A DNA stretch of 64,000 bases from Anabaena minutissima FACHB-250. Its GTDB lineage: Bacteria; Cyanobacteriota; Cyanobacteriia; Cyanobacteriales; Nostocaceae. Location of the stretch: positions 124,001-188,000 of the forward strand of contig NZ_JACJRG010000011.1 of the NCBI RefSeq assembly GCF_014697125.1, in the 5' to 3' direction. The position numbers and the translations under genes are program-made. The stretch's first letter is position 1. Each line of letters begins with the position of its first letter. The notes under the pieces are model-generated. The model did not search any database. It was not told the DNA's origin and worked only from the letters and a program-made list of their open reading frames with translations. This document shows positions 39,227-50,682 of this stretch, piece by piece.

Positions 39227-39334
39227 TTAGATATCGGTTTGGTAGCTATAAACCACAATAGTATCTAATTGAGTTCCTTCAGGAGTTTGGGGTAACTGAA
39301 TCTGTGATGTTCCTGCAATCTTAATACTTCGCAT
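39227..39334 (-). CDS. Possible 35-residue protein
   Basis: An ATG preceded by AGAGG opens a frame reading MRSIKIAGTSQIQLPQTPEG and ends TIVVYSYQTDI with a TAA stop. The composition is protein-like, but I do not recognise it. It may be a real small gene or the N-terminus of a decayed one, since the next gene on this strand is itself truncated. The rest of 39335-39813 is the apcE leader, with one GCGATCGC and no other feature. Confidence 0.35.
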   Translation of the reverse strand: MRSIKIAGTSQIQLPQTPEGTQLDTIVVYSYQTDI

Positions 39335-39795
39335 CAGTTTTTCCTCTGTGTATTTCCTCCAATTATCACTGAAGTGCTTAACTAAAAAGCTTTAATTATT
39401 TATATCGACTTAGTTAGTCCGTGATTTCTTCATAATATTATTTTTAGCGATCGCTCTCATGGTGTACGACTAGTCAGAATTTGACTTAATTTCTCACCAA
39501 TCTCCATTAGAGAGCAAAGGCAAATGAGAACATTTTGGGAGATTTCGTTAAAAAAAGTAACAAAAATTAGATGTTGTCTCAGGAGAGAAAGAGTATGTAC
39601 TTATTGATCTACAGGGATCGAGACTAAAAATCTACATACTTCTTAATAATTCAACAGTGCAAACGCAAAACGTTCTAATCTAAAAGCTGACTGGGTTAAT
39701 TTTACTGGCAATTTTGTAAGCAGTAATCACAACGCATGAAAAGACCTATGTGTCAAGCCTCAAGCAACCCAGACTTAACACATAAATTATTATGA

Positions 39796-43074
<3,279 letters not shown>

Positions 43075-43483
43075 CTACCTCGGTAGTGTTCAAGTTCGCT
43101 AGTTTCTCAGGGACTGGGGATTGGAGATTGGGGACTGGGGAAAAATTTCCCCATACCTCACTCCTAATACTCAGCCCCTAGTCTCGTACTGGCTTTTAAT
43201 AACTGTGGCGATCGCGGCAAATCTGAAAATAAATGTTACAAACTGTTAAGAGTAGCAATAAATGCTCAACAGAATGCCGGAGAATATTTTGCGTAAGGTA
43301 ATTGAGTTTTAAAGCTTGTGTAGTTGTATTAACTCAAGCAACCTCGTAATCTAATGAGAGTAGCAGTTACTCATTTAACTGCTACTGTCTGTAGGACGAG
43401 ACCTAAATCTCAGCCTAGCCAATTTCAAAGTCGCACCAGTTTAATCAAATTCTGGTTTTATTTCGTACTGGAGGAATCCATTA
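43075..43483 (+). promoter_or_regulatory. apcE-apcA spacer, likely apcA promoter and leader
   Basis: 409 bases with an STRR tract of GGGGATTGG/GGGGACTGG units (43111-43142), a GGCGATCGCG site and the AT-rich AATGTTACAAACTGTTAAGAGT segment near 43232-43254. A strong GGAGG lies 8 bases before apcA. A separate, strong apcA promoter is known in related strains and is expected here; no -10 box is obvious enough to place. Confidence 0.45.
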
Positions 43484-43969
43484 ATGAGTATCGTCACGAA
43501 GTCCATCGTGAATGCTGACGCAGAAGCCCGCTACCTCAGCCCTGGCGAACTAAGTCGGATCAAAAGCTTCGTTGCTGGTGGCGCACAACGCCTCCGCATT
43601 GCTCAAGTATTGACCGAAAACCGCGAGCGTATCGTTAAGCAAGCTGGCGACCAACTGTTCCAAAAGCGTCCTGATGTTGTTTCCCCTGGTGGTAACGCTT
43701 ACGGTCAAGAAATGACAGCTACCTGTCTGCGTGACCTAGACTATTACCTCCGCCTCGTTACCTACGGAATCGTTGCTGGTGACGTTACCCCCATCGAAGA
43801 AATTGGTATCGTTGGTGTACGTGAAATGTACAAGTCCCTCGGTACACCCATCGATGCAGTTGCTGGTGGTGTTGCCGCTATGAAGAGCGTAGCTGCTGGC
43901 TTGTTGTCTGCTGAAGATGCTGGCGAAGCTAGTGCTTACTTTGACTACGTTGTTGGTGCAATGCAGTAG
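43484..43969 (+). CDS. apcA: Allophycocyanin alpha subunit
   Basis: 161 codons, standard length. Globin-like phycobiliprotein of the phycobilisome core. The chromophore cysteine lies in [25 protein letters not shown], where it binds one phycocyanobilin by thioether link. [28 protein letters not shown] is the family N-terminus. It pairs with ApcB as the alpha-beta protomer that builds trimers. Codon use is highly biased, as expected for one of the most abundant proteins. Confidence 0.98.
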   Translation: MSIVTKSIVNADAEARYLSPGELSRIKSFVAGGAQRLRIAQVLTENRERIVKQAGDQLFQKRPDVVSPGGNAYGQEMTATCLRDLDYYLRLVTYGIVAGDVTPIEEIGIVGVREMYKSLGTPIDAVAGGVAAMKSVAAGLLSAEDAGEASAYFDYVVGAMQ

Positions 43970-44038
43970 TTGGAAACCGTTTCCAAAGCACGAAACTAAA
44001 ATCTATTGCAATAAGGTTGGAAATAAGGAAATAACAAC

Positions 44039-44524
44039 ATGCAAGACGCAATTACCTCTGTAATTAATTCCTCTGACGTTCAAGGTAAGTACCTTGACAC
44101 CTCAGCTTTAGAAAAACTCAAAGGCTACTTCGCCACTGGCGAACTACGTGTACGTGCTGCTACCACCATCAGCGCAAACGCAGCTGCAATCGTTAAAGAA
44201 GCTGTAGCTAAATCTTTGTTGTACTCTGATATCACCCGTCCCGGTGGTAATATGTACACCACCCGTCGCTATGCTGCTTGTATCCGCGACTTGGATTACT
44301 ACCTACGCTACGCTACCTACGCTATGCTAGCTGGCGATCCTTCCATCTTGGATGAGCGCGTACTCAACGGTTTGAAAGAAACCTACAACTCCTTGGGTGT
44401 ACCCGTTGGAGCTACCGTTCAAGCTATCCAATCAATTAAAGAAGTGACTGCTAGCTTGGTTGGTCCTGACGCTGGCAAAGAAATGGGCGTTTACTTCGAC
44501 TACATCTCCTCTGGCTTGAGCTAA
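44039..44524 (+). CDS. apcB: Allophycocyanin beta subunit
   Basis: 161 codons. [41 protein letters not shown] is the family start. The chromophore cysteine is in [25 protein letters not shown], and the conserved Asn that is methylated in phycobiliprotein beta chains lies just before it in RPGGNMYTT. It forms the protomer with ApcA. It is separated from apcA by 69 bases and so co-transcribed. Confidence 0.98.
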   Translation: MQDAITSVINSSDVQGKYLDTSALEKLKGYFATGELRVRAATTISANAAAIVKEAVAKSLLYSDITRPGGNMYTTRRYAACIRDLDYYLRYATYAMLAGDPSILDERVLNGLKETYNSLGVPVGATVQAIQSIKEVTASLVGPDAGKEMGVYFDYISSGLS

Positions 44525-44534
44525 GAGTTAGATT

Positions 44535-44666
44535 GCACTTAAGTCATTAAGTGCGCTTATATTAAGGTCTGGAAATCAACCATGAGTGCTAGAACATCTA
44601 GAGGCTTATCTAACTAACATATGAGTTATGAGTGTTAGCTGTCTAGTATTGATGTTTGATTTCCAG
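44535..44666 (+). promoter_or_regulatory. Hairpins in the apcB-apcC spacer
   Basis: GCACTTAA (44535-44542) and TTAAGTGC (44547-44554) form an 8-bp stem with a 4-base loop right after apcB. A larger structure pairs CTGGAAATCAA (44569-44579) with TTGATTTCCAG (44656-44666), a perfect 11-bp stem. These could slow transcription or protect upstream mRNA, giving far more ApcA/ApcB than ApcC, which matches the stoichiometry of the core. Confidence 0.6.
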
Positions 44667-44758
44667 CCTTTGAAAGATTAATTAGAAATCTGGGTAAAAT
44701 TCATAATCCCATTTTTGAAATAAAAAAGTTTTCATACTCACCACAGGAGAATCAAGAT

Positions 44759-44965
44759 ATGGCTCGCTTATTTAAAATTACAGCTTGCGTTCCCAGCCAA
44801 ACTCGGATTCGTACCCAACGCGAACTACAAAACACCTACTTTACTAAGCTTGTTCCTTACGAAAACTGGTTCTCTGAACAGCAACGAATTCAAAAAATGG
44901 GTGGCAAAATCGTTAAAGTGGAACTCGCCACTGGTAAGCAAGGTTCTAATGCGGGTTTGCTGTAA
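44759..44965 (+). CDS. apcC: Allophycocyanin-associated small core linker (LC 7.8)
   Basis: 68 codons. ARLFKITACVPSQTRIRTQRELQNTYFTKLVPYENWFSEQQRIQKMGGKIVKVELATGKQG is the complete CpcD-type linker domain that sits in the central cavity of terminal allophycocyanin trimers. AGGAGAA precedes the ATG at good spacing. Last gene of the apc operon, followed by a strong terminator. Confidence 0.98.
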   Translation: MARLFKITACVPSQTRIRTQRELQNTYFTKLVPYENWFSEQQRIQKMGGKIVKVELATGKQGSNAGLL

Positions 44966-45004
44966 TTGCTATAGTTTTAAAATTTATTATAAGAAGAAGT
45001 TGTC

Positions 45005-45028
45005 AAAGAGGTCTAATTAGACCTCTTT
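45005..45028. terminator. Perfect-palindrome terminator after apcC
   Basis: A 24-base perfect palindrome, AAAGAGGTCTAA and its complement, is followed by TATTTTTCTT. It ends apcC and, because of its symmetry, may also serve the convergent oxygenase-like gene ending at 45057. Confidence 0.85.
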
Positions 45029-45056
45029 ATTTTTCTTGCTGATAAAATTTTACAAG

Positions 45057-46058
45057 TTAAAAGTCGAACATCTTTACAAGGCGATATCCCCTAGTATAGA
45101 GAGGGACAGGAGATCCAACATTGCGCTTTGCTTTTGCCTGCTCAACAGTTTCATCAAAGACAATGAGAGTTTCGTGACCAACCTTTAGCCAGTCTTGATA
45201 AGGCACACTCATATCTTCTTCTACACCACCAACATTGGGTGCAACCATCCCCCGATAAACTTCATTAAATTTTCTGCGGAAGCGAAAATCAACGGAAATT
45301 CTCAACCCTTCAGATTTTCTTCTGACTGTCTGGTGCAATCCACGAGCATCATTGAAATACATAGTACCGTGCTGTAGTTCTGCTTCCTGGTAAGAAACGA
45401 CCATCGGAATATCTCGCCCTTCATCAAAGTCGGACATCACTCGCATCGCCTGTAGTTCCATTTCGCGGGGCATTTCACCTGCTTCAATGGTGATATTCTC
45501 AATGTCACCAAATAGAGGTAAAACAACTACAGTCGCATCTGCTGGAACACCTGCCCACACGTCGCTATGGCACTTAGAACTAGTAAAAGGTAAACGCAGT
45601 TTCTCCGCATCAGTCTGTCCATAAACCATGCGTAGATTTACTGGTAAATCTACTGCATCAATCAGATCATTTGCTCCCAGATTGTAAAAAGCCTCAGCTA
45701 CACTCTTTTGAAACAAGTTAAAAGCTAGAGTGTGTTCTTTCTTGGGCATTAATAGACCAGTACCCATATAGTTAGGCAAATTGTTTCTAGCTTCCAACAG
45801 CCGTTGCAGCATTTCTGCTTCAGAAAGAATGATGGGACTATTTAGACAAGCTGAAATATAAGCTGCGGCAGCAAATTGGATTTGTTGGAATAATTCAGGC
45901 TGCAATGTGTGTTCAAACAGCAGTCGGTAATCTCGCCTTGTCGCCATTTTATCAGCCAGTTCATCGAACAGGCGATCGCCCAACTCGGAAAATGAGATCG
46001 CCCGTTCATATTCTGACTGAGCTTGTAGCAATGATTCAGTTAATAGTCCTTGCATCAT
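45057..46058 (-). CDS. Putative 2-oxoglutarate/Fe(II)-dependent oxygenase (StrG-like)
   Basis: 333 codons. The C-terminal half has the metal and co-substrate pattern of the 2OG-Fe(II) cupin oxygenases: His164-x-Asp166 in KCHSDVWAGVP, the distal His242 in ARGLHQTVRRK, and Arg253 in GLRISVDFRFR 11 residues later. The N-terminal half is helical (about 10-130). Proteins of this shape include StrG-type hydroxylases of aminoglycoside clusters, but that link is from memory and weak. The gene is divergent from a methyltransferase and a diiron-oxidase-like gene with a shared 500-base control region, so a common small-molecule pathway is plausible. ATG at residue 1 or 2 is possible. Confidence 0.6.
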   Translation of the reverse strand: MMQGLLTESLLQAQSEYERAISFSELGDRLFDELADKMATRRDYRLLFEHTLQPELFQQIQFAAAAYISACLNSPIILSEAEMLQRLLEARNNLPNYMGTGLLMPKKEHTLAFNLFQKSVAEAFYNLGANDLIDAVDLPVNLRMVYGQTDAEKLRLPFTSSKCHSDVWAGVPADATVVVLPLFGDIENITIEAGEMPREMELQAMRVMSDFDEGRDIPMVVSYQEAELQHGTMYFNDARGLHQTVRRKSEGLRISVDFRFRRKFNEVYRGMVAPNVGGVEEDMSVPYQDWLKVGHETLIVFDETVEQAKAKRNVGSPVPLYTRGYRLVKMFDF

Positions 46059-46560
46059 TTATTTTTATCAAACTATTTCAATAACTTGTATTCTTACTGC
46101 TATTTCGTTTTTTGAACGAATCCTCTCATTAAAAACTACCAAAATTCTTCATTATTTAACTTCGTAAAATATACTGTTTTTAGATTGCCATAATCTTGAT
46201 AGAAAAAGAAAAGAATACACCAGATTTTAAATTATAGATAAAGAGCAAAGTTTAATATTTTCTATTTCTAAATAGAAAATATTATATGAAGCAAACAATA
46301 TAATTAAAGAGATGAAAATTCATAAAGTTAAATTTAAATTAGATTGGGTTTTTAAAGAAAATAATATTAAAAGGCATTGCTGCCAATACCTTTTAATATT
46401 TAAACCTTGAAAATATCCATCTTCTGGGTTTTATAAAAATAAAGTAATCAAAAATCAGCAATATCAACATTAAAAATAAAATTAGACCATGATAAAACAT
46501 AAATACCCTGAAGTTAAGCACCCAGTGTTGTGTAAATAGCTAAAATAAAAATGTTCAAAA
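46059..46560. promoter_or_regulatory. Divergent control region with two hairpins
   Basis: 502 very AT-rich bases between divergent genes. A 30-base perfect palindrome (46254-46283; arms AATATTTTCTATTT, CT loop) and a second hairpin with 12-bp arms AATATTAAAAGG/CCTTTTAATATT (46363-46374 and 46389-46400; loop of 14) lie in the middle. They could be operators, or the ends of a short transcript. No ORF is credible here. Confidence 0.5.
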
Positions 46561-47331
46561 ATGAAAATCCTAAATAATGAAATATCCACGAGAGAGTTAT
46601 ACAATAACACCGCCTCTCATTGGATTAGAGAACAACCTATTTCTCTCTCAGACTTCACAGCACGCCCTTTTGTATTAGAGCTTTGCGAACCAATTAATCA
46701 AATGCAGGTACTAGACCTTGGCTGCGGTGAAGGTTACTGCACTAGAGAATTATCTCGGCGTGGAGCTGCACAAGTCTATGGAATAGACATTTCTCAAGGG
46801 ATGATTGAAGCAGCACGCCTGCAAGAAAAACAAAATCCTCTCGGTATTAACTACGAAATCGGTTGTTCTACCAACCTCAAGCAGTTTGGTAACGGTGAAA
46901 TAGACTTAGTTGTTGCTGTTTTCCTATTTAATTATTTGACTATTGCTCAAACCCAGGAATGTATGGCAGAAGTTGCACGCATTCTTCGTCCTGGTGGTCG
47001 GTTCATATTTAGCGTTCCTCATCCATCCTTTCCCTATATGCGGGAAGCCACATATCCTTTCTATTTTCAAGTTGATGGTAATGGCTACTTCAGCAAGCGA
47101 GATCAGCAATTTCCCGGACGTATTTGGAAACGAGATGGTTCTTGGTTAAATGTGCAATTGATTCATAAAACTCTTGAGGATTACTTTAATTCCCTTAACG
47201 TTGCAGGCTTCAATACCATGCCAGTCATAAAGGAATTACGTGTTACCCCGGAGCATATTGCATTAGATGAATTATTTTTTAGCCCTTTACTTGACCTACC
47301 CCTACATCTAGCAATACAAGTATCAAAATAA
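46561..47331 (+). CDS. Class I SAM-dependent methyltransferase
   Basis: 256 codons. Motif I is VLDLGCGEGYCTREL (50-64), the acidic ribose-binding residue is in VYGIDISQGMIEAA (about 73-86), motif IV region DLVVAVFLFNYL, and motif VI/VII RILRPGGRFIFSVPHPSFPYM. This is the small-molecule Rossmann methyltransferase type. The HPSFPYM and FPGRIWKRDGSWL segments resemble methyltransferases acting on small carboxylates or amines, though the substrate is unknown. It is followed after 6 bases by the diiron-oxidase-like gene, so the two are one transcription unit. Confidence 0.82.
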   Translation: MKILNNEISTRELYNNTASHWIREQPISLSDFTARPFVLELCEPINQMQVLDLGCGEGYCTRELSRRGAAQVYGIDISQGMIEAARLQEKQNPLGINYEIGCSTNLKQFGNGEIDLVVAVFLFNYLTIAQTQECMAEVARILRPGGRFIFSVPHPSFPYMREATYPFYFQVDGNGYFSKRDQQFPGRIWKRDGSWLNVQLIHKTLEDYFNSLNVAGFNTMPVIKELRVTPEHIALDELFFSPLLDLPLHLAIQVSK

Positions 47332-47337
47332 AGCATT

Positions 47338-48069
47338 ATGTCATCTTTAGTAAAAAACTCTTTCCGCGAAATTACGGTTAATCATTCGCTATGGAAGCAT
47401 GAATTCTTAACTCGCTGTCGTACTAGTAACTTGTGCCTCCAAGACGTGCAGATACTAGCTGTTCAAATGTACAAATTTTCTAAGGAATTTAATCGCATTC
47501 TGGCCAGTATCTTATCTTGTTGCCAAGATGAAGCCGCTCAGTTGGTTATCCTAGAAAACTTATTTGACGAAATGGGACAAGGAGATGTAAACCAGTCTCA
47601 CCCAGAATTATTTCGTCGATTTACCCGCGCAGTAGGAATTGATGACAAAACTCTAGCTGCACTACCAACTGCACCGGAAACTTTGGCTTTAATAGAAACT
47701 TACTTGAGAATCCCACATCAGTATGGCTACTTAGCTGCATTAGGTGCAGTCTGTTATGCTTCCGAAGGGATTGTTAGTTCTCTGTACACGCAACTATATA
47801 CGGGAATTGTAGGATCTGCTCCTTTCTCGAAAGAATCGCTCATCTTTTTTGAAGTCCATATTGATGTAGATGATAGTCATGCGGCAAAACTAGCAGCAGT
47901 CATTGAGCCTCATATCGTTGCCATGAGTGAGGAGGATATTAAAGTTAAGCTAGCTATTGTAGAAGCAATGGATGCTCGTGTTCAATTTTTCAATGGAATC
48001 CAGCGTCAAATCTCTAAATACTCTCAATATAGTTTCTTTCCTGACTCATTACTTCTTCTTAACTCATAA
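47338..48069 (+). CDS. Heme-oxygenase-like diiron oxidase (HDO) family protein
   Basis: 243 codons, all-helical TenA/heme-oxygenase-like fold. The six metal ligands typical of HDO proteins are readable: Glu78 and His88 in LFDEMGQGDVNQSHPELF, Glu143 in CYASEGIVSSLY, and His174, Asp178 and His181 in FFEVHIDVDDSHA. Spacing matches that of CADD-type enzymes. Relatives include UndA, BesC, SznF and CADD, which use O2 to cleave or oxidise amino- or fatty-acid-derived substrates. The substrate cannot be told. It is downstream of, and coupled to, a methyltransferase and divergent from an oxygenase-like gene. Confidence 0.82.
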   Translation: MSSLVKNSFREITVNHSLWKHEFLTRCRTSNLCLQDVQILAVQMYKFSKEFNRILASILSCCQDEAAQLVILENLFDEMGQGDVNQSHPELFRRFTRAVGIDDKTLAALPTAPETLALIETYLRIPHQYGYLAALGAVCYASEGIVSSLYTQLYTGIVGSAPFSKESLIFFEVHIDVDDSHAAKLAAVIEPHIVAMSEEDIKVKLAIVEAMDARVQFFNGIQRQISKYSQYSFFPDSLLLLNS

Positions 48070-48280
48070 CTATAGATGAATAGAAAGGGTGTAAACACTG
48101 ATGCCGAGATAGCAACTTGTAGCACTAGAATTTAGTCAGCCCTGATGAACTTATTAGCACATTACCAAGTATCAAAAAGGGGCATTGAGGCTCAAGGCTC
48201 GTAATTTTTGTTTAACACAAGCTTACTGCCCACTACTTTAATAGCACTCATTAGTCTTTCAGAGGGCATACTCTAACCAT

Positions 48281-48294
48281 TGCGTATATACGCA
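48281..48294. promoter_or_regulatory. 14-bp perfect palindrome upstream of the H-NOX gene
   Basis: TGCGTATATACGCA lies about 128 bases before the H-NOX start, in a 350-base spacer (48070-48421) with no other feature. Its size and symmetry fit a dimeric repressor or activator site. No further copy was noticed nearby. Confidence 0.4.
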
Positions 48295-48421
48295 TACAAT
48301 TGGGCAATCGTTAAAGCAAGTCAAGTTTTAATGGAAAACAACTAGTTTAGTTCAACAAATTTTGTAGGTAATGACAACAGCACTAAGTATTAGCTAAATA
48401 CAGCTTTTAGAGGAGGCTTCT

Positions 48422-48973
48422 ATGTATGGATTAGTGAACAAGGCAATTCAAGATATGGTGTGTAGTCGCTTTGGTGAAAAGATATGGAAAGAAATTAAAC
48501 AGAAAGCTGAGGTAGATATAGACGTTTTCATTAGCATGGAAGGCTACCCCGATGATCTTACCCACAAGCTAGTAAAAGCTGCTAGTGTTGTTCTCAATTT
48601 ATCTCCATCAGAGATTATGCAAGCTTTTGGAGAATTTTGGGTGAAATACACATCTGAGGAAGGCTATGGGGAAATGATGGATATGAGCGGGGATACACTA
48701 CCTGAGTTTTTAGAAAATCTGGATAATCTTCATGCTCGTGTGGGTGTTAGTTTTCCTAAATTGCAACCCCCATCATTTGAGTGTAGTGATATGGAAGAAA
48801 CTACTTTAAATCTACACTATCGATCTGACAGAGAAGGACTAGCTCCTATGATTCTTGGTTTAGTTAAGGGATTAGGAACGCGGTTTGATACAGAAGTAGA
48901 TATTACCCAAACTCAGAGTCGGGATGATGGTGCTGAACATGATGAATTTTTAGTGAAATATAAACCAAACTGA
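48422..48973 (+). CDS. H-NOX heme nitric-oxide sensor
   Basis: 183 codons, with GAGGAGG before the [21 protein letters not shown] is the family start. His104 in [16 protein letters not shown] is the proximal heme ligand, and Tyr133, Ser135 and Arg137 (YRSDR) form the YxSxR motif that holds the heme propionates. A tryptophan at residue 73 ([13 protein letters not shown]) is in the distal pocket, as in the Nostoc H-NOX that has been crystallised, and there is no distal tyrosine, so NO and CO, not O2, should bind. The next gene starts 11 bases later and encodes a matching histidine kinase. Confidence 0.95.
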   Translation: MYGLVNKAIQDMVCSRFGEKIWKEIKQKAEVDIDVFISMEGYPDDLTHKLVKAASVVLNLSPSEIMQAFGEFWVKYTSEEGYGEMMDMSGDTLPEFLENLDNLHARVGVSFPKLQPPSFECSDMEETTLNLHYRSDREGLAPMILGLVKGLGTRFDTEVDITQTQSRDDGAEHDEFLVKYKPN

Positions 48974-48984
48974 GCAATATATGA

Positions 48985-50436
48985 ATGGCTACTCCTCACT
49001 TAAATCTCTCACCAGAACTTTTTGCTCAAGCCTTTCCATTCCACTTTGTTTTTAACCAGAAGCGAGAAATTTTACAGGCTGGTGATGTTCTAGAACGCAT
49101 CAGTTCTGAACCACTGATTGGTAGTCAGATTGAGCAACATTTCCGGATTAATCGTCCTAATATTCCAGTTGATTTCGATAATATTCACAAAAAATCTCGT
49201 TCTCTTTTCATTTTGGAGTTTATTCAGAATGGAATGCTCCTGAAGGGACAAATAATGTATCAGAAAGAGCAGGATGTCATATTTTTCCTAGGTTCTCCTT
49301 GGATTACTGATACAGCCAGTCTTCCTCCTCTTGGCATTAAACTAAAAGATTTTGCAATTCACGATCCGATTGCTGATTTTCTCTTTCTACTACAAGCCAA
49401 GAATACTTCTCTAGCTGATACTGAAAAGTTAACAGCAGAACTTACTCAGCAACGCGCACAGTTACGGAGTGCGCTGCAAATTAAAGATAATTTAACTCAA
49501 ATTGCTCAAAGACAAGCTAAGGAATTACAAAAATCCCTAAAAGAGCTAAAGCAAACTCAAGCCCAATTAATTCAAGCCGAAAAAATGTCTAGTTTAGGGC
49601 AGTTAGTCGCTGGTATAGCTCACGAAATTAATAACCCAGTTAACTTTATCTACGGGAACTTAAAGTATATTAGGGAATATATCAATGATCTGATGCAGCT
49701 TGTAAATTTTTATCAGAAGTTCCATAACAATCCTGATCCAGAAATTCAAGATTATATTAGATTAATTGATTTAGATTTCCTACTTGATGATTTACCAAAA
49801 ATATTAAACTCTATGGAGGTAGGAACTGAACGTATCACGGAGATTGTCTTATCTCTCAGAAATTTCTCTCGTCTTGATGAGGCAGATATCAAAAAGGTTG
49901 ATATTCACCAAGGAATTGATAGTACCTTATTAATTTTGCAAAATAGGTTCAAGGAAAAAGCTGATCATCCCAGAATAGAAATAGTCAAAAATTACGGAAA
50001 TTTACCTTTAATAGAGTGCTATCCTGGGCAGCTCAATCAAGTTTTCATGAATATTATCAGTAATGCAATTGATGCCTTAGATGTTTGCTACAGTGAACGT
50101 TCTATTATAGAAAGATGTGCTAGTCACAGTCAAATTACAATTACGACAGAAGTCTTAGAAACAAATTGTGTGGCCATTAGAATTGCTGATAATGGTTCAG
50201 GAATCACAGAAGCAATTAAGGAACGACTGTTTGATCCGTTTTTCACAACGAAGCCTGTAGGTAAAGGTACAGGATTAGGCTTGTCAATCAGCTATCAGAT
50301 TGTTGTTGAAAAGCACAGGGGAAAACTAAGATGCTCATCAGAAATTGGTAAAGGGACAGAGTTCTGTATTGAAATTCCCTTATTTATAAGTAGCTATGTC
50401 GTTCACGAAGATAAATCGCTGATTTTTGTGGGATAA
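48985..50436 (+). CDS. HNOBA-domain sensor histidine kinase
   Basis: 483 codons. Residues about 5-150 form an HNOB-associated (HNOBA, PAS-like) domain, [22 protein letters not shown]...[34 protein letters not shown] coiled coil (about 150-200) leads to the HisKA domain with His213 in [23 protein letters not shown]. The ATPase domain has the N box [11 protein letters not shown]1 DNGSGI, the F box [11 protein letters not shown] and G2 [13 protein letters not shown]. With the upstream H-NOX it forms a nitric-oxide-responsive two-component input. No response regulator gene is adjacent. No membrane segment, so cytoplasmic. Confidence 0.93.
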   Translation: MATPHLNLSPELFAQAFPFHFVFNQKREILQAGDVLERISSEPLIGSQIEQHFRINRPNIPVDFDNIHKKSRSLFILEFIQNGMLLKGQIMYQKEQDVIFFLGSPWITDTASLPPLGIKLKDFAIHDPIADFLFLLQAKNTSLADTEKLTAELTQQRAQLRSALQIKDNLTQIAQRQAKELQKSLKELKQTQAQLIQAEKMSSLGQLVAGIAHEINNPVNFIYGNLKYIREYINDLMQLVNFYQKFHNNPDPEIQDYIRLIDLDFLLDDLPKILNSMEVGTERITEIVLSLRNFSRLDEADIKKVDIHQGIDSTLLILQNRFKEKADHPRIEIVKNYGNLPLIECYPGQLNQVFMNIISNAIDALDVCYSERSIIERCASHSQITITTEVLETNCVAIRIADNGSGITEAIKERLFDPFFTTKPVGKGTGLGLSISYQIVVEKHRGKLRCSSEIGKGTEFCIEIPLFISSYVVHEDKSLIFVG

Positions 50437-50442
50437 ATATCT

Positions 50443-50576
50443 TAATTAACCTGAGTTTGGGATAAGATGAAACCTTGATTGTACCGTTACTTGATTCTAC
50501 GATATGTCAATGTGTTTGCGTCGCTTCAGTTAACCAACGCGGAATAAATTTTCTTAACCCAAACTGACGTTAATTA
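50443..50576. mobile_element. 134-bp inverted-repeat element
   Basis: A 24-base arm starting TAATTAACCTGAGTTTGGG (50443-50466) is mirrored by one ending at 50576 (50553-50576), 21 of 24 positions pairing. No target duplication or ORF seen. It lies between the kinase gene and a glycosyltransferase gene and may also stop kinase transcription. Confidence 0.45.
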
Positions 50577-50682
50577 TCAAGTTTAAGGAAGGAAGCTAAG
50601 AGTCATTCTCTTAAAAGTAGTTTGAAAAAATTATTCTACACTCATATTGAGACTACTGTTTAAGAGATCACTTGTCCCTAAT

